The notes under the pieces are model-generated. The model ran no database searches, had not been told where the DNA came from, and saw nothing but the letters and a program-made list of their open reading frames with translations. This document shows, piece by piece, positions 29,833 through 38,423 of a stretch of 64,000 nucleotides of DNA. Every line of letters begins with the position of its first letter. Position 1 is the stretch's first letter. The position numbers and the translations under genes are program-made. This stretch comes from Nocardia concava NBRC 100430. Lineage in GTDB: Bacteria; Actinomycetota; Actinomycetes; Mycobacteriales; Mycobacteriaceae. The DNA lies in assembly GCF_000308815.1 (NCBI RefSeq), contig NZ_BAFX01000003.1:1-64000 (forward strand), read 5' to 3'.

Positions 29833-30450
29833 TCAGGACTCCACGAGGGCGTTGTTCTCTTCCTTCGCGTGGAAGTAGTCACCGCCCTTGGCGCGCATAT
29901 TGTCGGTGCCCCACTGCCGTGCCTCGCGGTGCGCCGGGACCAGGTGCGGAATGTGCTTGCGGCAGTGGATATAGGCCTCTTCCACATCGACCACCACCCA
30001 GCGCTCCGGAATGCGCCCGCGCGGCTCGGCGGGCAGGTCGGGGACGCAGCGGCGCATGAGGGCGTCGTCGACGATGCGGGCGGTGCCATTGACGTGCAGG
30101 CCGATCAGGTCCTGCACGAAATCGATCATGAGAATGCCGACGTGGGGGTTCTCGAGAATATTGCCGAGGCTGGCCATGACGCCGTTGCCGCGATACTCCG
30201 GATAAGCCACGGTGTGATCGTCGATCACGTGCAGGAAGCCGGGCGTGCCCGCGCGGAAGCTGGAATCGCATTCCCCGTGCTTGTCCGAGGTCGCTATGAA
30301 GGCCATATCCATCCGGCGAATGAAATCGATCATGTGGGTATTGAGTCGATCTCGCACTTGGTCGGAGTAGAAACGCTGCGCCCGTTCGTCGGTGCCGTAA
30401 CGCTCCTGCAGTTCCCGTTCGCCGTCGCTGCCGTTTCTGATACCGGGCAT
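29833..30450 (-). CDS. Pyridoxamine 5'-phosphate oxidase-fold (FMN-binding split barrel) protein
   Basis: A 205-residue flavin-fold protein. The core FIATSDKHGECDSSFRAGTPGFLHVID, then ENPHVGILMIDFVQDLIGLHVNGTARI, is the typical split-barrel pattern of the PPOX family; a C-terminal segment ends with Cys/His-bearing helices. Members bind FMN, F420 or haem, and the substrate cannot be predicted. AAGGGGG precedes the ATG at 30450; upstream in-frame codons lack coding character. It is convergent with gtrA with a 7-bp gap. Confidence 0.82.
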   Translation of the reverse strand: MPGIRNGSDGERELQERYGTDERAQRFYSDQVRDRLNTHMIDFIRRMDMAFIATSDKHGECDSSFRAGTPGFLHVIDDHTVAYPEYRGNGVMASLGNILENPHVGILMIDFVQDLIGLHVNGTARIVDDALMRRCVPDLPAEPRGRIPERWVVVDVEEAYIHCRKHIPHLVPAHREARQWGTDNMRAKGGDYFHAKEENNALVES

Positions 30451-30842
30451 CGTGCGCCCCCTTTGGTAGCTGAATACCGGATGGAAGAGGCTCGGCCACG
30501 AACTTCGGCCATCCGAAATCCTATACGGTTTAACTATTTTCGTGTGCCGAATGCGTGATCCGGCGGATCTGCCCTGGTGGGGACTCCTCGACTGCTGCCG
30601 GGCAAACCTTCCCGACGGAGGATCCTCCCGGATGAAAGGGTTCACAAGGGACCTTTGTCCCTTAACTGCGGGGATGCTGATCGCGGTAACGGGCCTCGGG
30701 TATGCGAGATCCCCAGGGGGCGCGAGGATTTCGCATTCCTGATTTGTCCATTTTGCAGAGTTTTGGACAGCGAACTCCGGTCGTCATCCCCCTAGTTGCG
30801 ACCGATCTTCGGTACTCGAAACCTAAATACCGAAAAGTCTTT
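30451..30842. other. 392-bp region without a gene
   Basis: It holds the promoter of the PPOX-fold gene and the 3' side of the crp-like gene. An 18-bp palindrome, AAGGGAC-CTTT-GTCCCTT, lies at 30646-30663. No gene was recognised. Confidence 0.5.
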
Positions 30843-31502
30843 TCAGCGCGCCTTTTTCGCCAGGCGGGCTCGATCCAGCACCGTGAGCGCCCCGCGTCCC
30901 AGGCGCACCACGCCCTGATCCTCCAGCTCCCGCAACACCTTGTTCGCGGTTGCCCGGGTGGTGCCCGCCATCGAGGCCAGATCCTCCTGGGTCAGTTGGA
31001 TCACCGTCGGCTGCCCACCCCCGTCGCCGTAGCGCGCGGCCAGATCGGCCAGCCGCCGCAGCACCCGCGTCTCCACCGGCAGGTACAGCGCCTCGAGCAC
31101 CGCCGCCGACAGCCGCCGCACCTGCGCCGCCAGCGAGGTGGTGAGAAACCGCTCCACCTGCGGATATTCGCGGCGCAGCCGTTCGAGTTGGGTCCGGTTC
31201 AAGGTCAGCGTCTCGGCGTCGGTGACGGCCACGATGGTCGCGGTGCGCCGCGCCTCCGGGCTCAAAAGCGCCTGCTCCCCGAACATTTCGCCGGGCCCGA
31301 GCATGGTGAGGGTGGCGGCGTGACCCAGCGGCGTGGTCACCCGCACCAGCAGCCGCCCGGCCAGGATCAGGTGTACGCAGTCGCCGGGATCGCCCTCGTG
31401 GCAGACGATGTCGCGGCGCCGGAACCGGCGCGGCGTGCAGGCGGCCAGGAACTGCCGCCGCTCGTCCGGCGAGAGTCCTTCCAGCAGTTCGAATTCCGCC
31501 AT
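30843..31502 (-). CDS. Crp/Fnr-family transcriptional regulator
   Basis: A 219-residue cyclic-nucleotide-type regulator. The N-terminal beta-roll contains GDPGDCVHLILAG and GPGEMFGEQALLSPEARRTATI, close to the cAMP-binding cassette (GE...RTA). A dimerisation helix leads to a winged helix (about 165-210) with LTQEDLASMAGTTRATANKVLREL. Where E. coli CRP has Arg-Glu-Thr in the recognition helix, this has Arg-Ala-Thr, so its DNA target may differ from TGTGA-N6-TCACA. It follows the adenylate cyclase gene by 13 bp, and GAGGAC precedes the ATG. It is separate from the orthologue of the global regulator Rv3676, which is expected elsewhere. Confidence 0.88.
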   Translation of the reverse strand: MAEFELLEGLSPDERRQFLAACTPRRFRRRDIVCHEGDPGDCVHLILAGRLLVRVTTPLGHAATLTMLGPGEMFGEQALLSPEARRTATIVAVTDAETLTLNRTQLERLRREYPQVERFLTTSLAAQVRRLSAAVLEALYLPVETRVLRRLADLAARYGDGGGQPTVIQLTQEDLASMAGTTRATANKVLRELEDQGVVRLGRGALTVLDRARLAKKAR

Positions 31503-31515
31503 CGGTCGTCCTCGC

Positions 31516-33504
31516 TCACCTCAGCGAGTCCAGCCGGTACACGGTGACCGGCCGGCTCTTGCCCTTGATATCGAAGTCCCCCAGGCACTCCACCTCGGCC
31601 CGGCTGCCCAGCCGCTCCCGGGTGAGCGGGCCCACCACCACCGTGCCCGGCTCGGCCAGGCCCTCCAGCCGGGCGGCCAGATTGGTGGTGTCGCCGAGGG
31701 CGGTGAAGTTGCGCATCTGCCGCGCACCGACATTGCCCACGATGGCGGGCCCGGTGTTCACCCCCACCCGGAACATCGGCCATTCCTCGCGTTCCCGCAC
31801 CGCCGCCGTGGCGTGCTGCAGCGCGAGCCCGGCCCGGGCGGCGCGCAGCGCGTGATCGGGCTGGCGCACCGGCGCGTTGAAGATCGCCATGACCGCATCG
31901 CCCACGAACTGCACCACGGTCCCGCCCTCGGCCAGGATCTCCGGCACGATCGCGCCGTAGTAGGTGTTGAGCATGCGCATCACCTGTTCGGGCCCGACCC
32001 GTTCCGCGAAGGGCGTATAGCCCCGCAGATCCGCCATCAGCACGCTGACCTCGTGGATCTCCCCGCCCAGCCCCGCCTGCGCCGGATCCGCCAGCAGCGT
32101 GGTCACCACCTGCGGTGACATGTAGGACCGGAACAGTCCGTCCAGCTGCTGATACAGCCGCGCGTTCTCGAGCACCGTCGAGGCCTGCGCGGCGAAGGAC
32201 CGGGCGACCGCGTGCTCGGCCGGTCCCAGCGCGGCCGCGGGCGGATCCACGGGACGGGTCAGCTCCAGGACGCCGACCCGGATTCCCTTGACGGTCAAGG
32301 GAAATGTGTACGCCGAGGGCTGGGGCGGGCCGCCGTCCTCGAAGGTCAGCCGCCCGCGCCGCAGGATCCCGATGCGCACGGTGTCCTGTTCGAACGCGTC
32401 ATTGGCCAGCCGCGTGATCTCGGCGAGCAGCTGCCGCTCACCGCGAATCACATTGGCGCGCTCGCCCACCGCGACCAGCGTGCCCAGCCGCCGCACCTGC
32501 TCGCGTTCGTCACCCAGCGCCCGCGCGCCCTGCTGCAGCACCGCCACCTGCCGCTCGGTGAGCCCGAACCGGCGGGCCAGCTCCTGCCCGACCGCGCCCA
32601 GCGGCTCGCCGGCCGCGACCCCGCCGCTGGCCCGCGCGTCCAGTGCCCGCACCATCTCCTCGAGCGCCCGCGCGTAATCGCGCTGGATGGCGGTCAGGGT
32701 GCTGCGCTGGGTGATGCTGTCGAACAGCCCGCGCGCCGACCCCTCACGCCGGAAGTTCCGGTGCGCGCTCACCGCGATCAGCAGGAACGCGATGCCCAGC
32801 AGCACATGCCATTCCCACCACGACACCCGCCAGCTGCGGCCGAATCCGACCGCGAACAGCGCCTCGGCCAGCAGCACGAACGCGGTCAGCACGCTGAGCA
32901 GCAGGCTGCCCCGGGTGCGCAGATACCGGTAGGCGTAGGCGCCCGCCGCGACCAGATAACAGGCCGCGCCGACGAAGGCCAGCGCCACCAGCGGCCCCTG
33001 CGCCTCGGACGGATCGGGCACGGTGTCGAACGGCGGCACCCGGGTCAGCGAGAGCAGCGCCCACGCCGCCATGATCGTGATCGGCAGCGCCGCGAACACT
33101 TCGGTGAACCGGTGTGCCCGCGCGGTCGGCCCGTACTCGGGCACCGACGCCAGCGCCGCCAGCCCGCCCAGCACCATGCCCACCGGCACCGCCACGGTGA
33201 ATCCCACATTGGGCGTGGACAGGATGACCCCGGGCGTGGCCAGCGCGTGCAGCCCGAGGAATCCCGAATTCAATTGGAACACCAGCGAAACCAGCACCAG
33301 CCGCATGTCCCGGTGGGCGCGCGCCGCCCGCAGCAGCAGCACGCCCAGCCCCAGCGAGAGCGCGGCCGCGCCCAGGATCAGCCAGAAGTGGAACGCGTTG
33401 TGCAGATAGAGGTGATCCAGTTGCGGGCGGGTGACCAGCAGCCAGAGTCCCGCCGCGGGCAGCCCGACGTGCACCAGCCACAGCAGGACCCGGATGACCG
33501 ACAT
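31516..33504 (-). CDS. Membrane class III adenylate/guanylate cyclase with GAF-like domain
   Basis: A 662-residue nucleotide cyclase. The N-terminal part (about 1-260) has about seven membrane helices; a linker and a GAF-like region (about 330-445) follow. The catalytic domain (about 475-655) has metal-binding Asp in MADLRGYTPF and in FVGDAVMAIF, and ALGDTTNLAARLE with the transition-state Asn and Arg. The product is probably cAMP, given the Crp-family gene 13 bp downstream. It also follows the oxidoreductase gene by 13 bp, so all three form one operon. What the membrane part senses is unknown. Confidence 0.87.
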   Translation of the reverse strand: MSVIRVLLWLVHVGLPAAGLWLLVTRPQLDHLYLHNAFHFWLILGAAALSLGLGVLLLRAARAHRDMRLVLVSLVFQLNSGFLGLHALATPGVILSTPNVGFTVAVPVGMVLGGLAALASVPEYGPTARAHRFTEVFAALPITIMAAWALLSLTRVPPFDTVPDPSEAQGPLVALAFVGAACYLVAAGAYAYRYLRTRGSLLLSVLTAFVLLAEALFAVGFGRSWRVSWWEWHVLLGIAFLLIAVSAHRNFRREGSARGLFDSITQRSTLTAIQRDYARALEEMVRALDARASGGVAAGEPLGAVGQELARRFGLTERQVAVLQQGARALGDEREQVRRLGTLVAVGERANVIRGERQLLAEITRLANDAFEQDTVRIGILRRGRLTFEDGGPPQPSAYTFPLTVKGIRVGVLELTRPVDPPAAALGPAEHAVARSFAAQASTVLENARLYQQLDGLFRSYMSPQVVTTLLADPAQAGLGGEIHEVSVLMADLRGYTPFAERVGPEQVMRMLNTYYGAIVPEILAEGGTVVQFVGDAVMAIFNAPVRQPDHALRAARAGLALQHATAAVREREEWPMFRVGVNTGPAIVGNVGARQMRNFTALGDTTNLAARLEGLAEPGTVVVGPLTRERLGSRAEVECLGDFDIKGKSRPVTVYRLDSLR

Positions 33505-33517
33505 TCGACTACCGGCG

Positions 33518-35731
33518 TCAGGCCCGCGTGAGCGTCACGGGCACGCCGTTGAACACGGCATTCCCGGACGGCGCGTCCACCAGCGAATCATCGGTCAGCG
33601 CATTGGCGTTCACGCCCGCGTGCGCCCGCGCCACCGACTGCGCGCTGTCCTCGTGTCCCCAGCCGTGCGGCAGGCTCACCACGCCCGGCATGATGTCGTC
33701 GGTTTGCTCGACCTCCACCGTCAGCGTGCCCGCCGCCGACTTCACCACCGCGCGGCCGTTGAGTCCCAGCCGGGTCGCGTCCGCCGGATTGATCTGCAGC
33801 GTGCAGCGGTTCGACCCGCCCACCAGCGGCGTCACATTGTGCAGCCAGCTGTTGTTGGAGCGCAGCTGCCGCCGACCCACCAGCACCATCTCCGGCGCCT
33901 GGGCGTCCAGCCGCTCCCGCAGCCGGGTCACATCCGAAAGCAACTGCACGGGAGCGAGTTCCACCTTCCGGGACGCGGTGCGTAGGACACCGGGCAGCCG
34001 CGGCCGCAACGGCCCGAGGTCGAGGCCGTGTGGATTGTCCAGCAGCACTTGCAGATTCAGCTTACCGCGCCACTCCTCGGCTGCGTCGGGCTCGGAAGCC
34101 CATTCACCGAACGGCCCGAGCCGCAGCATCAGGTCCAAGCGCTGCTCGGTGGTGTTCTCGCCGAGCAGTTCCCCGCGCCGATCCGCCATGCCCGCCTTGT
34201 GCAGCGTCCCGGCGATAACGATCTCGTCGACCACGGTGAGCGGATCCAGCCCCGGCTGCGGTTCCTGACCCGAGACCGCCAGCGCCAGCCGCGCCATCAC
34301 CTCGGCCTCGGACATCTCGCCGTCGCCCAGCGGCACCAGCGGCCGGGAGTACCGGGCGTAGTTGTGCACGGCGAAGTTGAGCAGCGCGAAGTCATAGTGC
34401 GGGGACTGGGCGATGCGCGGCGGCGGCAGGATGACATCGGCGTGGCGGGTGGTCTCGTTGAGGTAGCGGTCCACGCTCACCATGAATTCGAGTCCGGCGA
34501 AGGCGGCGTCCAGGCGCGCACCGCTCGGCGCGGACAGCACCGGATTGCCGGCGACCGTCACCATGGCTCGGATCTGCCCCTCGCCGGGCGTGAGGATCTC
34601 GTCGGCGAGCGTGGCGACCGGCAATTCGCCCATGGCCTCGGGCAATCCGCGCACCCGGCTGCCCCAGCGCGCGGTCCGGAACGGCCGCGACCGCACGATG
34701 CCCAGCGCCGCCCCGGTGGCGAACATGGCCCCGCCGGGCGCGTCCAGATTGCCGGTCAGCACATTGACGACATCCACCAGCCACTGCGTGAGCGTCCCGA
34801 ATTCGGCCGTGCAGGTGCCGATCCGGGCGTACACGGCCGCGGTCGGCGCGGCGGCCAGCTCGCGCGCGATCCGCACGATCGTCTCGGCCGGCACCCCGGT
34901 GCGCCCGGCGACCAGCTCCGGCGTGAAATCGGCCGCGGCGGCGCGTACCTCGTCGAGCCCGTTCACCTCGACGCGGACATCCACGAGATCCTCGGCGAAG
35001 AGCGTGTGCACGATCCCGAACAGCAGGTAGGCGTCGCTGCCGGGCCGCACGAACAGGTGCTCGTCGGCCAGCTTGGCGGTGCGGGTGCGGCGCGGATCCA
35101 CCACCACGAACCGCCCGCCGCGCTGCCGCAGCGCCTTCAACCGGCCCGGGAAATCCGGTGCGGTGCACAGTGATCCGTTCGATTCCAGCGGATTCGCGCC
35201 CAGCATGAGCAGATAGTCGGTGCGGTCCAGGTCCGGTACCGCGACGGTGAGCGGATCGCCGAACATGAGCCCGCTCGACACCTGCTTGGGCATCTGGTCG
35301 GCGGTGCTGGCGGAGAACAGGCTGCGGGTGGCCAGCGCCCGGATGAGCAGTGGCACGTACAGCGCCCCGGCCACGGTGTGGGCATTGGGATTGCCGAGAT
35401 ACAGCCCGACCGCCTGGTTGCCGTGGGCCGCCGATACCTGCGGCAGCCGCTCCCGGATCACCCCGAACGCCTCGTCCCAGCTCGCCGCCCGCCAGGTATC
35501 GGTGGCGCGATCGCGAATCATGGGCGCGGTCAGGCGATCCGGATCGGAGTCGAGATGGCCGAGGGTCGCGCCCTTGGGGCAGATGAAGCCCTTGCTGAAG
35601 GGGTCGGCGTGATCACCGCGCACCGAGGCGATGCGGTCGTCGCTGTCCAAAGTGATTTCGAGGCCGCACACGGCCTCGCAGAGCGGGCAGGTGCGTAGCA
35701 GTGTCCGGGGGCTGTCCGTGACATGGGTCAT
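33518..35731 (-). CDS. Molybdopterin-dependent oxidoreductase (DMSO reductase family)
   Basis: A 737-residue bis-MGD enzyme. The N-terminal cluster motif has Cys15, Cys18, Cys22 and Cys51 for one 4Fe-4S centre. Cofactor-binding stretches include YLLMLGANPLESNGS, VVVDPRRTRTA, VRPGSDAYL and NPVLSAPSG; the C-terminal domain has SLPHGWGHED and VNANALTDDS. No signal peptide or Tat motif, so it is probably cytoplasmic. The substrate cannot be told. The ATG at 35731 fixes the cluster near the N-terminus, as in the family; longer frames run into repeat DNA. First gene of the operon with cyclase and Crp-like regulator. Confidence 0.9.
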   Translation of the reverse strand: MTHVTDSPRTLLRTCPLCEAVCGLEITLDSDDRIASVRGDHADPFSKGFICPKGATLGHLDSDPDRLTAPMIRDRATDTWRAASWDEAFGVIRERLPQVSAAHGNQAVGLYLGNPNAHTVAGALYVPLLIRALATRSLFSASTADQMPKQVSSGLMFGDPLTVAVPDLDRTDYLLMLGANPLESNGSLCTAPDFPGRLKALRQRGGRFVVVDPRRTRTAKLADEHLFVRPGSDAYLLFGIVHTLFAEDLVDVRVEVNGLDEVRAAAADFTPELVAGRTGVPAETIVRIARELAAAPTAAVYARIGTCTAEFGTLTQWLVDVVNVLTGNLDAPGGAMFATGAALGIVRSRPFRTARWGSRVRGLPEAMGELPVATLADEILTPGEGQIRAMVTVAGNPVLSAPSGARLDAAFAGLEFMVSVDRYLNETTRHADVILPPPRIAQSPHYDFALLNFAVHNYARYSRPLVPLGDGEMSEAEVMARLALAVSGQEPQPGLDPLTVVDEIVIAGTLHKAGMADRRGELLGENTTEQRLDLMLRLGPFGEWASEPDAAEEWRGKLNLQVLLDNPHGLDLGPLRPRLPGVLRTASRKVELAPVQLLSDVTRLRERLDAQAPEMVLVGRRQLRSNNSWLHNVTPLVGGSNRCTLQINPADATRLGLNGRAVVKSAAGTLTVEVEQTDDIMPGVVSLPHGWGHEDSAQSVARAHAGVNANALTDDSLVDAPSGNAVFNGVPVTLTRA

Positions 35732-35776
35732 ACCCAATGATCGCCCGCGGCCGCATTCGGCGAAACACCGATCACA

Positions 35777-35849
35777 GTCATCCCGGCATGCTTTTGGCCG
35801 GGATCTCGCCTTGCGCTGTGGATTCCGGCCAAAAGCATGCCGGAATGAC
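35777..35849. repeat. REP-like palindromic repeat, copy A
   Basis: Two 29-nt arms (35777-35805 and 35821-35849) that are inverted repeats of each other at 27 of 29 positions, with a 15-nt spacer. Each arm itself has CCGGC/GCCGG around a TTTTGG centre. The first arm is identical, in reverse complement, to the second arm of copy B at 38393-38421. Confidence 0.85.
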
Positions 35850-35902
35850 GAGCGTTTATGTCCGCTCTCTCTGAATTTGCAACGTTCCGAGCTGGATACG
35901 GC

Positions 35903-35939
35903 GAAACCCGCGAGCACCGGGGATGCACTCGCGGGTTTC
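35903..35939 (-). terminator. Terminator of the gene at 35961-36437
   Basis: Perfect 12-bp stem (GAAACCCGCGAG with CTCGCGGGTTTC) with a 13-nt loop, 21 bp after the minus-strand stop. Confidence 0.7.
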
Positions 35940-35960
35940 CGATCGTTTATTCGGTCGCTG

Positions 35961-36437
35961 TCAGGAGGCGATGCGGGCGGCCTGCGGCGCACCCTTGGCC
36001 GCGGCGCGCACGGCCGCGGCGATGGCGACCACCGGCGGGACCCAGCGGGCCTCGTGCGGGGCGACGCCCCAGCAGGCCGCACCGGCCGACAGCTTGCTCG
36101 GCGGCAGCGGGATGCCCGCGCCGTCGGTGTAGACGGTGACACCCGACTCGCGCAGCGCCTCGATGGCGCGGGCGGCCTTGCGCAGGCCGGTCACGAGGTG
36201 GATCTCGCGGCGCTCGGCGCCCGGGAACTCGATGACCGGGCCGGTCAGGCCGTTGGCGCGCAGGTAGCGGCGGACGAACGCGGCGGTGTCGCCGGTGACC
36301 TCGATGCCCGAAATTTCCTCGTCGGTGACCAGGCAGATGCCATTGGCGGTTTCGGCGACCGTCCAGCCACGCCGGATGTAGTCCTGCGCAGATTCTGCAA
36401 CGGCTGACGAAAACGTCGTACGCACTGGATTCTCCAT
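35961..36437 (-). CDS. Hypothetical protein, unknown function
   Basis: A 158-residue cytoplasmic protein without signal peptide. Segments include YIRRGWTVAETANGICLVTDEEISGIE near the start, TGPVIEFPGAERREIHLVTG in the middle, and GAGIPLPPSK...CWGVAPHEARW before an alanine-rich tail. The layout faintly resembles the small actinobacterial proteins related to the primase-polymerase N-terminal fold, but this is weak. A dedicated terminator follows, and GGGGA lies before the ATG. It is divergent from the membrane gene at 36777 across 339 bp. Confidence 0.65.
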   Translation of the reverse strand: MENPVRTTFSSAVAESAQDYIRRGWTVAETANGICLVTDEEISGIEVTGDTAAFVRRYLRANGLTGPVIEFPGAERREIHLVTGLRKAARAIEALRESGVTVYTDGAGIPLPPSKLSAGAACWGVAPHEARWVPPVVAIAAAVRAAAKGAPQAARIAS

Positions 36438-36776
36438 TCCCCGGTAGATCTCGTTCCTGCTCTGTGCGGGGTATCGGCACGAGGTGTTCGGGTCGTTACA
36501 TCCTCTTTTTCACCTCGAGTCCGGTTGTGTGCCCAGACGGCGGGTGTCCAGTCTGTTTTGACCCATTGACGACCATGGCCCGAAAGTGACCCGGAGGTCC
36601 GGCACCGTGTCCTGCCAGCGACAACATCGTCAAGGGCGCTGGCGGCCCGTTTCCGGGCGGTCGGCCGCTCACCGGTATGACGTGTTCTACACCACACTGT
36701 CTCGCACTGCCCTTCCCCGGTGTTACCGGAGACACTGGATCCGCCGAAAAGGTCTGCGGGAGAGGAGATCGTCGGC
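36438..36776. other. 339-bp divergent intergenic region
   Basis: No gene is evident. It must hold promoters for the two divergent genes. Small inverted stretches such as CCGGTG-TTA-CCGG near 36717 are visible but not strong. Confidence 0.5.
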
Positions 36777-37364
36777 ATGACCGACCAATCGGGTGGGAAC
36801 ACAGCCGAACTCGAGGAATTCGACGAGTTCGACGAGATCATCACCGAGGGCCGCTGGGCCGCCTTCAAGGAGTCCGCCACCCGGCGGATGTCCCGTCGCA
36901 TCGCCGAGGAGGAGGAAGCCGAGGAGCCGGTCGAACCGTTCGCCAGCCCAAGCGCTTTCGGCTCCTGGAGCGTGGACGCCGCCCGCGCCCTGCTGGACGT
37001 GCAGTTCCATCGCGCGGCCACCCGCACCCTGCTGCCGCTGGCGTATCTGCTGGGCCTGGCGGGCGCGTTCGCCATTCCGATCGTGGGAACCGTAGGGCTG
37101 TGGCGGATTTCGGCCTGGCTGGGCATCGTGTTCGCGGTGGTGTTCGCCCTTCCACTCGGTCTGGTCATCGCCGCGACGGTGCGCCTGCTGCTGGAATTCG
37201 TGCTCAACGCGTCCCGGCTGGCCGCGCGGGTCTCCCATATCTCCGATATGGCCGACGACCTCTTCCAGGCGCTCTCCGATGTGGCCGAACCGGTCAATCA
37301 GCTCTCGAAAGACGTTCAGGCCGTTCAGTTCTGGCGCTTCCGCAAGCGGTCGTCGAGGAAGTAG
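36777..37364 (+). CDS. DUF4282-like membrane protein
   Basis: A 195-residue protein. The N-terminal 75 residues are very acidic (EEFDEFDEI, EEEEAEEPVEP), followed by two membrane helices (TLLPLAYLLGLAGAFAIPI and LGIVFAVVFALPLGLVIA) and RLLLEFVLNASRLAARVSHI, a pattern seen in DUF4282 proteins. The C-terminus is amphipathic and basic at the end. GAGGAG precedes the ATG at 36777. Function unknown. Confidence 0.75.
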   Translation: MTDQSGGNTAELEEFDEFDEIITEGRWAAFKESATRRMSRRIAEEEEAEEPVEPFASPSAFGSWSVDAARALLDVQFHRAATRTLLPLAYLLGLAGAFAIPIVGTVGLWRISAWLGIVFAVVFALPLGLVIAATVRLLLEFVLNASRLAARVSHISDMADDLFQALSDVAEPVNQLSKDVQAVQFWRFRKRSSRK

Positions 37365-37470
37365 CCTGGCTGAGAGCGGACATCCTATCCAGGTGGCCGC
37401 GTCCCGCGTCCATGGATCGCTGAGTTTTCCTGTGCAACAATGCGATCGCAACACTGGTATAGGGGGACGA

Positions 37471-38343
37471 ATGGCTCTACCGCAGGGGATTACCGGATCG
37501 ACCGTGCCGCGGCGGCAGCTCGGCCGACACCTGCGCGACCTGCGCAATCGCGCGCGGATGACGACCCGGGTGGCCGCACAGCGACTGGAATGGTCCGAGG
37601 CCAAGATCTGGCGCATCGAAACCGGGCAGACCTCGCTGCGCAGCCTCGATGTCGAGGCCATGTGCCGGATCTACGGCGCTCCCGAGGACTCCATCGAACC
37701 GCTCACCTCGCTGGCCCGCGAGACCAAGGCCCGCGGCTGGTGGACGGAATTCAGCGATGTGATCGACGAGGGTTACGAGGTCTACATCGGCCTGGAGGAG
37801 GCCGCGGCGCGGTTCACCAGCTATGAGAACGAGCTGGTGCCGGGCCTTTTGCAGACCGAGCAGTACATGCGCGCCGTGTTCGCGGGGGCCTACCCGGGCA
37901 TCTCGGCCGAGCAGATGGACCGCCGGGTGCGGGTGCGCCTGGCGCGGCAGTCCCTGCTCACCCGCGACCGATCGCCGCTGCAGGTGGATGTGGTGATCGC
38001 CGAGGCGGTGCTGTGGCATCGCATCGGCGGTGACGACGTGACCCGCGGCCAGCTCGACCGGCTGCGCAAACTGGGCGAGCTGCCCAATGTCCGGCTGCGC
38101 GTGCTGCCCGCCGAGTGCGGATACCACCACGGCATGGATGCCGGGCGCTTCGTCCTGCTCGAATTCCCCACCGCCGCAGGCGAACCCACCGAACCGCCGG
38201 TGGTGTACGTGGAATCCCTCACCGGCTCCTCGTATCTGGACAAGGAGCACGAGGTGGAGCGCTACCGCGACGCCATCGCCGCGGTGAATTCCGTAGCGAC
38301 GGACGCACTTCCGGTGATCGACACGCTGCGCGCGGCCGTCTAA
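37471..38343 (+). CDS. XRE-family regulator with DUF5753 domain
   Basis: A 290-residue regulator. The N-terminal helix-turn-helix (about 12-70) contains LGRHLRDLRNRARMTTRVAAQRL and SEAKIWRIETGQTS. The remainder is the DUF5753 domain typical of Streptomyces/Nocardia proteins, with ARFTSYENELVPGLLQTEQYMRAV and VYVESLTGSSYLD. Such genes often pair with a small DUF397 gene, which is absent here. AGGGGGA precedes the ATG at 37471. REP-like repeat copy B follows immediately. Confidence 0.9.
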   Translation: MALPQGITGSTVPRRQLGRHLRDLRNRARMTTRVAAQRLEWSEAKIWRIETGQTSLRSLDVEAMCRIYGAPEDSIEPLTSLARETKARGWWTEFSDVIDEGYEVYIGLEEAAARFTSYENELVPGLLQTEQYMRAVFAGAYPGISAEQMDRRVRVRLARQSLLTRDRSPLQVDVVIAEAVLWHRIGGDDVTRGQLDRLRKLGELPNVRLRVLPAECGYHHGMDAGRFVLLEFPTAAGEPTEPPVVYVESLTGSSYLDKEHEVERYRDAIAAVNSVATDALPVIDTLRAAV

Positions 38344-38347
38344 CCCC

Positions 38348-38421
38348 GTCATTCCGGCGCGCTTTTGGCCGGAATCCACCCTGCTCGCTGTGGATCCCGG
38401 CCAAAAGCATGCCGGGATGAC
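38348..38421. repeat. REP-like palindromic repeat, copy B
   Basis: Two 29-nt arms (38348-38376 and 38393-38421) with a 16-nt spacer ending CGCTGTG, as in copy A. Its right arm is the exact reverse complement of the left arm of copy A. It lies between convergent genes and may also terminate transcription. Confidence 0.85.
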
Positions 38422-38423
38422 GA

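Noticed and set aside
35732..36142. N-terminal extension of the molybdopterin oxidoreductase
   Set aside because: It runs through the REP-like repeat and the neighbouring gene; the 4Fe-4S motif lies near residue 15 from the ATG at 35731, as usual.
35777..38421. REP-like copies considered as a CRISPR array or transposon ends
   Set aside because: Two copies 2.5 kb apart with inverted arms, no regular spacers, no target-site duplication and no transposase between them.
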